Source of the DNA: Sphagnum compactum
Lineage: Eukaryota; Bryophyta; Sphagnopsida; Sphagnales
Direction of reading: 5' to 3'
NCBI GenBank assembly: GCA_965153455.1
Contig: OZ234494.1
Coordinates: 12,276,001-12,340,000 of the forward strand
DNA: 64,000 nucleotides
Positions 33,801 to 45,446 of this stretch are shown here, piece by piece. Position 1 is the stretch's first letter; the number at the start of each line of letters is the position of its first letter. The position numbers and the translations under genes were made by a program. The notes beneath the pieces are model-generated. The model did no database searches, was not told the origin of the DNA, and saw only the letters and a list, made by a program, of their open reading frames with translations.

Positions 33801-36119
33801 AATAATGAATTTCAAATTCACCTATAATAAAAATTTGAAATTTGAACATGTATTTTTAAAACTAATAACACTTTTTTTTGTTGTAATTAACCTTCAAACA
33901 TTGTAACATCCCCTATTATTCCTAGATTCCTAGCCAAATTTTGACATGTCTATGTTGTAGGAGGCATGTTATTCTTTCCTCTTTACCCTTTTGATGTCTT
34001 TGTTCATATATTTCAAAATCCATTAAAGTTTTATTTGGAACTTGAGCAATGTGAGATGAAGGTTTAACAATTATGTCCCAAGTTTGACCATTTGCTCATG
34101 TTATTTGTAATGGAATAGTCAAAATGCCCAAAAATTGTTATAAAAGGTTACCTTTCTTCGATTGAGTGTAAATGTTCATTGGATCTACATCTTTCACCAT
34201 TCATTTTTCCTTCGTACTAAGTTTCAATGGAATAGTTTTTTTTTCACCAAGCTCATATCATGCCTTCTATCTACCATAAACTTTTACTATCAATGAAACA
34301 TGGTTGTTCAATCAAATTTTCCAAACTATGAAAATTTGAAGGTTGCCCATAACTAGTAGACTTGCACTTTCAACATTGGGGATCTTCCACTCTTCAACCA
34401 AATTCCATTATCTTTTAACCAAAATATTTAGTTTCAAGTCCTCTACAACTTTACAAAATCAAAAATTTCAAAATAATAACATTTTACACGACTATTAGGT
34501 GATCACGTGGTTGCAATTCCCTCCTTTCATTTGAGACAATTATAGTCAAATGCTAATAAAGGGTTAAAATCTATGGAACCATTTAAATTGAAACTTGAAA
34601 TATAACACATTTGATTGCCTCATTAATTTTTAATAGGTTTCAATAAACAATAAGCAATAAAACATCATGTCGTTAACAATTCAAAAACAATGTTGTGTGG
34701 GTATATTGTTTTTGATATATGCTTGGGTAAAGGTTCAATTTATTTACCCATTGGATAAAAGTTTATTAACACTCAAACTTTTCCATCCAGTTAGAGTTTA
34801 ATTATACAAAGATTAATTTTTGGATAGATGGGTAAGGTTTGGTACCTTCCTATCATATAGCCCATTTTGAGGTAAAAAGAAGGGTATGCATTTTCATTTA
34901 TTTAATTAAAAATGAAGGAAAATTTTGACATTTTGACATTAAATATATATAAATTTGAGGTTAAATTCAATGTCAGAATGCAAGAATCAAAGTGTTTGAT
35001 TCATCCTTGATTAGGATAAACATGCTTTCAAAGTGAACATTTAATGTATTAAAAGACAATGGCATCATGGTTGAATTTTGGTTGGTGATGTAATTAAAAA
35101 TAATTTATAGCTCATCTTTGGGTATTACAAGAAACTTTCAAATCATTTAATTTCATTAAGTAATGTAAAAGTTATGACCTTTTTAAATAAGGGAATCTTT
35201 TATTTGAAAAGTATTTTTGTCACACACCTACCTTTTTTAACATCTGAACAACTTCAATTTTATCGCATATGATTTGCTCAAAGTTCTTGCTTTTCCTCTT
35301 CATACTTGGGCCAAAGGGAAAAAATTATAACTTCACATAGAAACTTAAATATTGTGAAGTTTCCAAAGTTTTAGTATTTTTTGGTAATTTCTTGTGATGG
35401 CAAATCAAATTGACTAGTTGCAAAAGGAAAGAAAGAAAAAGGGAAGTTGGGAAGCACCCCATTCAATTAATAAAACAAACAAAATCGAAGTTTCATTTAC
35501 CCTAATGTTTTTCACTCGAATGTTAAAACATATCCAACTTTTGGTATAATTGTATTTTATATTTTTACAAGGTTATGAATATGATATAATTTTTCAAATT
35601 AACATATTTTTGAATATGTGTTTCATTAGGGTGTGTTGATTTAGAAAAATGGGTTAAAAAAATATTGTACCCCATCTGCACTTGGGGGGTATATCCATGC
35701 GAAAGATATAAACATTGGTGAAAAGCTTTTGCAAGTGGCTCAAAGGCAAATAAGGTAGACATGGCCATCACTAAACATAAACATTTATTTTATATATTTT
35801 TCATTTCTTAAATGTTTTTGATGATTTTCATGACTATGAGGGCATCAAATGGAGGTCACAATACCTCGTTGAACTTCAAAAGCAATTAGGCAATGAAGAA
35901 GTAAGAATAGAACGAACATGTCCAAACAACGAAATGTTTGGAAAAAATGCATTTGACTTTTAAATTTTATATCTCATGTACTTCTCATTTTTTATTTGTT
36001 TTGAGTGATGTGAAATGATATGAACATGTCAACTTGAATTTTACAATCCCCTTTTGAACTCAATATGCAATTGAACTATGTTCAAGAACCTTAAGCTCCA
36101 ACTCATGACCTTGTGAAAC

Positions 36120-36350
36120 CAAACACCATTAGTGTGAACTCGGTGCATAATGCACCCGTCGAGCTCCCCCTCGCCCGGTCCTTCCCATTGCCCACTCCGG
36201 TTCTTTACCCAGGGACCCCCCCCCCCCCCCCCCCCCCCCGTCCTTCGCATTTTTCACTCTGATTTTTTAACTCGTTGATCCCCCCCACGCGTTCTCTTGT
36301 TATATATAATTAACTTCTCGCCCCGTGCTAGCCCCCCCCCGTGCAACCAA
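36120..36350. repeat. GC-rich island with a 24-nt poly-C run
   Basis: Within AT-rich DNA, 36155-36345 is strongly C-rich (CTCGCCCGGTCC, C run at 36216-36239, CGCCCCGTGCTAGCC). A sister patch with the same flavour (CCCCTCGCCCCGTCAC) lies at 36855-36920, followed by TTAATAGTATAGATATATA. Both could be termini of one transposon, but no clean inverted repeat or target duplication was found. Confidence 0.5.
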
Positions 36351-38240
36351 AATTAAAGACCTTAGGTTGAAATGATTGGCCTACAAAAAAATTAAAATGC
36401 CCCACTTTTTTACACACCCCACATCTTGAAAAAGGTAATTATTATACTATTATGTTTTAGACAGGTTTTTATTCATCTTGGCTTTTGCTCGTGTTTGTAA
36501 TTGATATAGATAATTCAAGACCCAAAACTAAATTAGTAAACAGTTAAAATAATTTAAAACTATAGGGTTATCTGTAATGTAAGGAAAAACATAGCACCAG
36601 AACCTTAAGTTTGGTCATAAACAGGATGAGATTAAAGAAAAACCTCCAAAACAACACATTACCATTCATTCAAGAAAAGGGGGGTGTGGGGGGTGGGGTG
36701 GGGAACCTCAGAAAACCATCAATTCTTGTGATAAACTGAGTTTCACCCTGACTCTCCTTTTTCCTGAGCGCCTCCACTGTTGCTTCACATGTTTTCACTA
36801 CTCCTACCTATACAGCTACTATAATTAGTTTCGAACCTTGCGCATTAAATGTTGGCCCCCCCTCGCCCCGTCACTTATCACCCGCTGCTTCACCGGCCTC
36901 TCCCTCCCCCACCCCCCAAAACCTCCGTCACAGAGAGACTTACTGAATTAATAGTATAGATATATATGATTTACAAACCCCATATTTTCTTCATTTTGAG
37001 TTCAATATGAACAATCTTTGTGGTGATGGTTGTACCAAGTGAAGGTTCAAAATATCTCTTGAAATTCCAAAGCTATGTAACCAAGCTATGTCCAAAGATT
37101 TAAAACTTTATAAGAACTTAAGTGTTTTGACATTGCCTTAGTTAGCCCTAGTTTGATCGAATCCAATCCAAACCAAGTTATTGCAAGTTCAAGCATGCTA
37201 AAAGCAAAGGAGTTTGATAGTGTTAAAAACAAGGGATGGGACGCCCATTTAGACTCCCCATTACCGAATTACTTAAGAGGTCAAATTGTCATTTGCAATT
37301 ACATTTTGAGGAAAGCCAATTCAACTTTTGTTTCATGGACTTCTCATGCCAATCCATGGCTTTTAACTGGGGTTGGTTGAATACTTGCTTTGGTAGGTAA
37401 AAACCATCAATTAGTTAGTAATAATCAAATAGGAATTAATTTTGATTTTTTGAACTAGAACTCACATCAAAATAAAATATTTTTGGGCATAAGAAGTAGA
37501 CTTGAAATTGGATTAGTGATTTTATTTATGTGTGAAATTGGAATTGTAATAACCCTCTTTTATGGGCGAAAGATAACATGGATTGGATTATGGGATTAAC
37601 TCATGGTTAATCGACAGTTAACTTTTGATTTCGATCTTGATTATTATGCCTAGGATTGATGTTCTCCACTTCTTTGTCAAAATTTTATTTATTTAAAAAA
37701 AAAAAAAAACAAGGTTCAATAGTTTGAAACTTAATTTTCCAGAATTTCAACAATTGAGAATAAATATGCAATACATCTTTGTGTCGTCCATTTATAATAG
37801 TAACCCAATGATTTTCAATTTTCAACAATTTCAACAAATAAATAAATAAATAAATATATTGCATATTATTTTGTACCAAACATTAGTCATAAGTACGATA
37901 TTAGAACCAAATGAAAAACAAGATTGAAACTATGTGATGAATGTGGGGATTAGGCTAGTGATTTTTTAAATTTTATTTTATTTTCCAATTTTGTGAAATT
38001 AGCAAAAATAGTCAAATTTACACTAGAAAACCCCAATAAAAAATTAAAAAAAATCTCTATTTTTTGTGGGAAAAGAAAAGAAAAGAAAAATCACTGCCTG
38101 TGCTCCCTCCCTCCCCCCCCAGTGAGGGCAGAATTCTGCTGTTCATGACCTGGTCTCTAGTACAAAATACATGAACATATACGTAACAAATACCTTGTTA
38201 ATAATTAGTATACTATACTTGATACGTATATTATTAGGAT

Positions 38241-38540
38241 ATACTGTACAGCACGTTGGCCCATGTGACTACGGTATATTTATACGCAACATTGGTACTG
38301 TATTCGTTACGTATTTTTAGGATACACTTTACAGCACGTTGACCCATGTTAATGCGGTGTTGATTATACTAGTATACTTGTTACATACTGTTTGGATATA
38401 CTGTACAGCACGTTGGTCCATGTTAATACGGTGTATTTTATACAACAGGGTATTATACTAGTTACGTACTTTTTGGATATACTGTATAGTAGCGTTGGCC
38501 CTTGTTTACTACGGTATACTTATACGGAGGAGGAGCTCTG
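38241..38540. repeat. Four-copy ~80-bp tandem repeat just upstream of the DUF7798-type gene
   Basis: Copies aligned on ATACTGTACAGCACGTTGG start at 38241, 38322, 38398 and 38479 (spacings 81, 76 and 81). Each continues with CCCATGT, then ACGGT, GTATA and ATACGT words. The array ends about 115 bp before the start codon at 38654, so it lies in the promoter/5'-UTR zone. Confidence 0.85.
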
Positions 38541-38653
38541 TTTTTTTTGAGCTTCGAGGGTTGAAGACGTCGTGAAGGAAGCTCTGGCGGGTGAGTGGCG
38601 GATTTTGCTTCTTGCCGTGCTTTTTTTTGTGTTAGCGCAGCAGCGAAGGAGAG

Positions 38654-41600
38654 ATGATGGAGATGGAGGAGGGGCCGGATGATGGTGGCGCTGGAGTTCC
38701 TCTTGCTCCTCCTCCTCAGTTAAAAATTGAGAGCAAAACGGAACAAGGGGGTGGAGGATCGGGCTGGGGGGTTTGGGGAGGCTGGCGGACATCCGCTTTC
38801 TCTGTTCTCTCTGAACTGCAGAAAGCGGCCACGGAAGCGGCAGAAGAAATCTCCAAGAATGTGAGTGTTTGTTGTAGTTTTTTTTTTTTCTGGTGGTTTT
38901 TTGTTTGCTGTTTCTTTTGAATCGCACTTTCTCCTCCCCTCGCCTCTGGTGTTCCGTGTCACAGTCTTAGGTCAGGATGAAGGTGGCTAGAGTGTTGTTG
39001 TTTTTGTGATCGTTTGTTGAGTGATCTGCTTTCCGGATCCGCTCTCGATCCGTGTCAGTTAGCACAGAACGTGAAGACTTGTACTGTGTACGATGATAGC
39101 AGATCGGTGTGACATATTGAAAAGTGTTGATGCAAGATTGCAAGAATCTGATTTGGAGTTTTAAGGGGGGCGGGAGAGGGGGGAGAAAAGCTATTCATTT
39201 TATGTTCAAAAGCTAGGTTGATGTGGTGACGAATTCTCTCAGAAGCACTCACTGTGATCTTTGTTGGCTGCTGTCTTCTAGTTGCATAGAGTTTGAGAGA
39301 GAAGTCTAGAGAGTTTTGGTAGGGATAGAGAATTTCAAATCAGGGATGTATGCCTCTTAAGAGATTGAGATCTGTATCATGACCTCATTAAGAAATGGCA
39401 AGGAACATCATCATCATGTGATGTATGACGCATTTACATGATATCTTGGTATGCTTTTTGTGACGAATTTCTGATGAGGGAATGAGTCTGGATATGAGCA
39501 GAGTTCAACCACAGTACAACTGTGAGGACTTATTGTCAAGCATTGATGATAAGTTTGTTGACCTAATAAGCACGTGGATCTGGCATTCACTGTGATTGTG
39601 AAAAAAACTGATGATTGAGAGATGATCATGAATTTCAGGCGGTGGCTGCTGCGAATGTTGCTGCCAAAGGAGTGTCAGATCTGCAAAGCAGTGTGGTGGA
39701 TGCTGTGCACACAGATGCAGGCCATGATGATGGTCCTAAGGAGGAGGTGAAGGAGGAAGTGACAGATACTTCTGAAGGTATTTCTCAGGAGGAATCTTTG
39801 CGGAGAGCTGCCTTGGAGAAGCTGGAGGGGGCAAGTGAAGACTCTTTCCTCGGACAGGTTCTCCACTATGTGGCTATCTTCTTGTCTGTAGCGTTTTTAT
39901 GAAAGTAGAACTTTTGTTGTTCTGTGAAGATTGCACCAGCTTACTGGTGATCTCTTTATTTTGGACATGCATGCAACATCATTCAGGCAGACAATCTTAC
40001 TGTACATTAGGTTAAACAGTGATCTGTCAACAATATCAAGATTTTGCTAAGTCTTTGGGAGAGATTATCAGGTCTCTTGAGAGTTTTGTGAATGTGAGTG
40101 ATGCAGGGTTTGAAGGTGTTGGATGACTCAGTGGAGAATTTGACCACTGGGGCATGGCAAGCGTTGGGCAATGCATGGAAAGGGAGCATCGATTTGGTGC
40201 ACAAGTAGGTCCTAGAACATTTGAGCTTTTGCTTTATTTGGTGTGGGTAGTGAGATCAAGAGGATTTTATGGCTAGCTCCCAAATCCCTGACCTGATTGT
40301 CAACTACATGTGCCAGTCCTAGGCTTCACCAGGAAGTGCCTGGTTGGGAGGAACTGAACTGAACAATCATTGCAGCCAGGAATAATTAACCCCGCGTGTG
40401 CACAGTAGGGGCAGTAGTAGGGGACCCATTTCACAAAGTTTGTAATCCACTTTGCCATTGGAACTGTGGTTGGGTGTTGGCTCCTGGATTTTCTTACAGG
40501 ATCCTTCACCATTTATGCCAAGATTTGACTCACAAGAGAGAAATGGTTTGTGGGTGCAGGCTGGAGAGCACTACACTACATCAGGGTGGGACTCTTGCTC
40601 CAAGTCTCATACAGGCATGAATGCACTTACCTGTGCTTAATTCTTGACCTTTACCATTCTCAGTTCAGACAGGTTCTCTGCTGCAGGAGATCAGTTAGGT
40701 CAGTGAACACTACCAACGATGATAAATGGTGACTTATCCACCAGGCTCTCCAGTTAGAGCCTTGTATCTCATGTGGCTGCTGTCTTTGTGTAGAAGGCCA
40801 GGCTTAATCAGATGCCTTGCTGGGATATATCTGCTTTCTTCTTGTATATGGTGCAGAACCAAGCTAGGTACTGGACAGTTTTTTGCTACGATGTGTCTTT
40901 TCTGAAATTTGCATTGGGTTTGTTTGAGGAGTGCAGAGCAGCAGAGAGCTGACTGCAAAGGGCATACGAGTTCTCGAGAAAGTGGGTAGGGAAACCTTGG
41001 ACATGTTGGCTGCTGAAACTGGCTTTGAACTTGAAAAGGATGAGGTCCACTCTGAGATGGAGGTGGCTGGTGATGGAGAGAGCTTTACAGAGGACGTTAC
41101 TTTTGACCGCTGTTTCTATGTCTATGGGGGACCAGAACATTTGGAGGTAACATCTGGCTCATTCATCTCTGTTTCACTTCACATAAAATCTTTTAGGTAC
41201 AAAAATGGCCAAAATAGGGTGTTGAGTAAATTCTATAAGACACATTATCATTCCCAATATCTGTCTCTTTTCTACCAGTGTCACATCTTTTAGTGCAATA
41301 TTGTTGAACTCTATTGTTGAACTCTTGGATCCAGTTTGTTATTGAATTAATTTGAGCTTGTTTCATTTCAGAATCTGTAAATTGGTGCAACTTTGTGGGC
41401 GGGCCCTAGCACCTTCATAGGTGCCTTGGTACTGTTAGAGATATGAGAACTGAGGCTGTCAACTCTGTTTGGGGTTGTGGCAATACAGGAACTGGAGGCA
41501 TTGTCAAACCACTACACTCTGTTGTGCAATCGAGCCAGAGGCAAATTGTCAGGCGAGCAAAGAGCAGAATTTGAGGCTCTCCTAAAGCAACTGCAACAAC

Positions 41601-43489
41601 TGTTTACCTTCAGTGGAGAGAGTGATGCAAGTTCTCCAGATGCTGGCAAGGGCAAGAAAGTAGCACAGGCCACCAACACTGGGAGTGAGATTAAAGCTCT
41701 TCGGGATTCAAGTGTCAGCAAAGCTGCTGAGATGGCCACTGGGTAAGTGTATCACTCTGAGAGTATAAAACGAATCATGATGAAGTATGTAATTCAACCA
41801 CCATTGGACTTAATCAATCATCCTACTGGATTAGAGCCACACAGCATGAATCTATGGTCACACACCTGGGCTTTGAAATCCAGCAAGGAGATACCCTTCT
41901 TGTGAAACAACTAGAGCTTAATGAAGCACAGTTGGAGCAGAAAGCATATTACTAGGCATAGTAATATGTGTATGGCCTGCAGTATCCTGACATCCTTGTG
42001 CTGAGATGGCAGTAAATGCTACTCAATTTCTCACTCTTATGAGCACTGTCATGTACATGTCTGCAGACTGTGAATGGCGAATTTCCAGTTCTTTGGAATT
42101 TGACTTGAATATGGAGTTGGATTTCACTTTTGGTAAATATCTGAGTTTTACCTTGTGACTTTCTTTTGCAGGTTTTCAGTGGCACTTGGTGGTCTGGCTG
42201 TGACAGAGGTTGTGCAGAAAACAACTGATCGACTCAATGCCATCAAGGCAGAAGGTGTTCATGTGAGTATTCATCTAAGTACTTCATGCATTTGTGAACT
42301 CTGTTGCTGTGTCATTGGCCTCATTCTGTTGGGTCTATAAACCTATCTGATGAGCCTAGACTTTGGCCTAGAGCTTTTTTGGGTATTTTCTCCTGCTGAT
42401 TTACCAGTCACACTCTGCAAAATACAGTTCGCAAAATTGTTGGTATTTGTCTTTCATATACTGAAGCTGAAGGTGTTGGTTTTAGCTCTTGAAGCCACAG
42501 ATCCCTCTTAGCTTCTCAAGAACAGGTGTGTTGTAAGTAGGCATACTTGTTGTTCCTAAATGCTTCTATATAAGCTGTCTGATGAGATGAGGCCTAGGAG
42601 AGACTGCAGAGGCTATCGGAGCTGTGTGCCCTGTGCATAGCACATTTACTTCAGCTGGGGAAATCAGTGTTGACAACAACTACGGAGGAGAGTGAGAAGA
42701 CGGAGGAGGGTCTTGATTGGCCCACTGATTGTATAGGAAAAGCCCACATTATCAGAGCCCAAACACAAGCCTTGACAGGTGACATTGAGGTCATTTCAGA
42801 GAGCTACATTACAGGCATGTCCCACATCTTATATGGCATAAAATAGCAGAGCTTTTCTCTCAAGAAATGTCTCACTTATTTGTCTTGAACTTGAAAGAGC
42901 TATGGAATTCATTTGCCAGAACTAAGCAATCTTACTATGAATGAATCATAGCAACACAGAGTGCAAAAATGGTGGAGGCGATCTGCCTTGAAAGTCATTT
43001 CCTGGACATGTGTCTGCTATTTGGCTTTGTTTAATCAATTGTAGCCACAATGGCTTGTTTGGCACTGTTGTTTAAACATGTTCTATGCATGTGATGAAAG
43101 ACTTTAGTGGTGTCTCAATTGCTGTACTGGTAGCAACTCATGGGTTTGGCATATATGATCTAGTTTTTGTCCTTGAGAAGACCCCTCTAATTGGCTTATC
43201 TCTGAGTTCACAGAATAATTATATGATTATACTAATTTTCTCTGGTTCTACAGGCATTGGAGATGTGATTGCTGCGTTTCAAGCAGCGATAAAGAGTGAG
43301 GAACTGACTGTGAAAGATGGGGAAGAGGAGGATGTGAAGCAGGGGCTGCTTCAGGAAGGCTCAATTGAAGACACAGCTCAAGCAGTGAATAGTGACTTGG
43401 AAGAAGTTGCAAGCATTGCAATTGAAAAAGTTCGTGATGGCCTGAAGTTCCTTCTCTTTGTTGTGCTCTCCACGTCTTTGAAAACATAA
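38654..43489 (+). CDS. Plant DUF7798-type protein, distantly FAM114-like
   Basis: The exons are 38654-38860, 39639-39857, 40107-40204, 40942-41146 (acceptor could be 40939), 41489-41742, 42172-42262, 42610-42814 and 43254-43489 (stop TAA). Phases close throughout, and the seventh intron uses a GC donor. The predicted length is about 471 residues. The N-terminus has a Gly/Trp-rich GWGVWGGW segment, then alanine-rich helices (TEAAEEISKN, AAANVAAKGVSDLQ), VENLTTGAWQALGNAWKG, and then the family's hallmark block TFDRCFYVYGGPEHLEELEALSNHYTLL. After that come HRLSELCALCIAHLLQLGKS, a WP-D acidic linker and a helical C-terminus ending VRDGLKFLLFVVLSTS. This order matches plant proteins annotated DUF7798 (from memory). 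The GW-rich start and helical layout recall FAM114/NOXP20. The function is unknown; a peripheral membrane-trafficking role is only a guess. Confidence 0.82.
42815..43253 (+). other. GC-AG intron in the DUF7798-type gene
   Basis: The exon ending TACATTACAG at 42814 is followed by GCATGT rather than GT, and the intron ends in TTCTACAG at 43253. Joining there gives ESYITG-IGDVIAAFQAAIK in frame, the sequence order expected for the family. No nearby GT donor restores the frame. Confidence 0.7.
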
Positions 43490-44520
43490 ATTGCTTGCAT
43501 TTATTTTCAAGGTTGCAAAACACATTGTTGTAATTTTCTTTGTGTTTCCTATCGTGTTGACTGTTACATTTATGTGAAGGGGATGTTGAGAGACTGACTG
43601 TAAGTAATGTAGGCCCTTTTGTTTGCGTCAGCTGGTTATGTACAGAACTCCTTGAAATGGTGTGTATAAATCTGCAACCTGATTCTTTCCGACACCCTGC
43701 AATTGTGTCAAAATTCAGATCTTTCTTCCCCAAGGTTTTGCATGAGAGATTTCTGAAACCCTGGCTGATGGTCCAAATCTGATTAAGAAGGTGCAGACCA
43801 TCATGCTAGAGTCCAGCTGAGTGAGTGCTATTAGAATGGTAGACTTGAGAATTTGGAACCAGTTGCTTGTATTTACTGCATCAATTTTTGTTCCTCCACC
43901 GACAGAAGTTATTTGGTTATCATATATCAGAGTTGAGGTTTCTGTACACAACGTAGGGTTTGGGTTTGTGTACTTGTTGGTGAGAAATGCAGTAGATTGA
44001 TTGCAACCTTTCTTTTGTTTGCCTTCAAACTTTGTGATGCAATTTTCTACCAGTTTTTTTTGCACCTAGCTGATTCACATCAATTGAGCTTTTTTCATTG
44101 GGTGCAGTTTCTTAGTGACAAGGGCCAAGAATTGAAGAAGGAATTGGACAAAACATGGAGGGTATGTTTTTTCCAAACTTTATACAAGTGGGAGTAGTGG
44201 AAAAGTGGGAAAATGCTTTGGAGTTTGGGATTTCTGTTGTACTGACTTAGAAATTTGGACGCTGGTGGACATTAGGGGAGGATGTAGTGGCTCTCTGCTT
44301 TAATGCCAAGAACCAAGAAGAAGGGATTTTATGGAATGAATGAATGAATGGCATTCTTTCTCTCTTGTTGATGATGCTCAAAAAGCCCCTACCCCACTCC
44401 CTTTCCAAAAGGGTATCTTAACATGTAGGCATCTTGCACCTACAAGAGCCCTCTTGTAGAGGTGTAAGGTGACGCTTGCTCCTTTTGCCACATGAGGTGG
44501 GAGGCCTTTTAGGGCCCTGG
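43490..44520. other. 3' flank of the DUF7798-type gene with an exon-like relic
   Basis: This is probably 3' UTR, followed by spacer. A 54-nt exon-like segment at 44108-44161 (LSDKGQELKKELDKTWR, acceptor GGGTGCAG, donor GTATGT) and a short open segment near 43745-43820 look coding but attach to nothing in phase. The main gene already ends in the family's normal C-terminus at 43489. Confidence 0.35.
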
Positions 44521-44573
44521 AAGGTTGACCCTAGAGGCATGAGGGGCCTAAGGGCCCTGGAAGCTGGGCCTGT

Positions 44574-45040
44574 GAGGCATGAGGGGCCTTGTGGGTTTTA
44601 AAATAAAAGAATTGGCATGATTCTTGTAAGGGCCCTTGAAGTTGGACCCGCGGTGAGGCATGAGGGGCCTTGTGGGTTTTAAAATAAAAGAATTGGCATG
44701 ATTCTTGTAAGGGCCCTTGAAGTTGGACCCGCGGTGAGGCATGAGGGGCCTTGTGGGTTTTAAAATAAAAGAATTGGCATGATTCTTGTAAGGGCCCTTG
44801 AAGTTGGACCCGCGGTGAGGCATGAGGGGCCTAAGGGCCCTGGAAGGTGGACCCACCCGTGAGGCATGAGGGGCCTTGTGGGTTTTAAAATGAAAGAATT
44901 GGCATGATTCTTGTAAGGGCCCTTGAAGTTGGACCCCCCCTGAGGCATGAGGGGGCCTTTACATGGTGCCAAAACGGCTGTAGGTTTTCAAAAAGAAAGA
45001 ATTGGCATGATTCTTGTAAGGGACCTTTGACAACTGGCTT
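44574..45040. repeat. 81-bp tandem array
   Basis: The unit starts GAGGCATGAGGGGCCTTGTG and includes GAATTGGCATGATTCTTGTA. The copies at 44574, 44655 and 44736 are essentially identical. Later copies (about 44861 and 44942) are diverged and separated by a partial unit at 44817. Because 81 is divisible by 3, the - strand keeps a continuous frame that translates to a 27-residue repeat (PHRGSNFKGPYKNHANSFIL...). That is a by-product of the unit length, with no promoter or start context. Confidence 0.9.
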
Positions 45041-45059
45041 TGGCTAGTTTTACTCTTTG

Positions 45060-45415
45060 GTAATGCCTTAAGGCCGGGACGTTCCCCAAAATAACAGGCC
45101 GCCCTCCTGGCCCCTGCCAGGCTTGAGGCCGAGGTCCCTTATTAAGGGAAAGCCTGGGCCTGAGTGGGCACACTCTTGGCCAAGTAACTTGGTCAATCAA
45201 CTTGGCCAAGTAACCCGGTCAATCAACTTGGCCAGGTTGTCTTGCCCGAATGAATCTCGGGGAATAAAGTTGGTTTTAAAAAAAAATAAAAAAAAATGCT
45301 GGAAAAAAAAAAGAAAAAAAAAGGAGAAAACTAATGACAAGTGGGTTTGTAGGCCTGTTTCTTCTTTGCTATAATACCATAGTACCACCTTGGCCATTTC
45401 AACACATTTCCATCC

Positions 45416-45446
<31 letters not shown>

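Larger units (their letters stand above)
24275..38140. other. ~14-kb AT-rich gene desert
   Basis: No frame of coding quality is present on either strand. The scattered short ORFs (for example 26284-26505 +, 28426-28677 -, 30611-30877 +, 31343-31597 -, 37153-37380 +) are AT-driven and unrecognised. Items that can be named are a ~44-bp tandem repeat at 24645-24810, the CACTA MITE at 27745-27898, and a cluster of GC-rich islands with a 24-nt poly-C run at 36120-36350 and 36670-36930. Much of the rest is probably decayed transposon DNA. Confidence 0.6.

Noticed and set aside
37153-37380. 75-codon + strand frame with fairly protein-like composition
   Set aside because: No recognised motif or splice partner; likely a transposon scrap or chance, not strong enough to list as a gene.
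44108-44161. Exon-like segment LSDKGQELKKELDKTWR with acceptor and donor
   Set aside because: The DUF7798-type gene already ends in its expected C-terminus at 43489, and this piece has no in-phase partner; kept only as a note.
44548-44972. - strand repeat-protein frames in the 81-bp array
   Set aside because: Explained by a unit length divisible by three; no promoter, start context or homologue evident.
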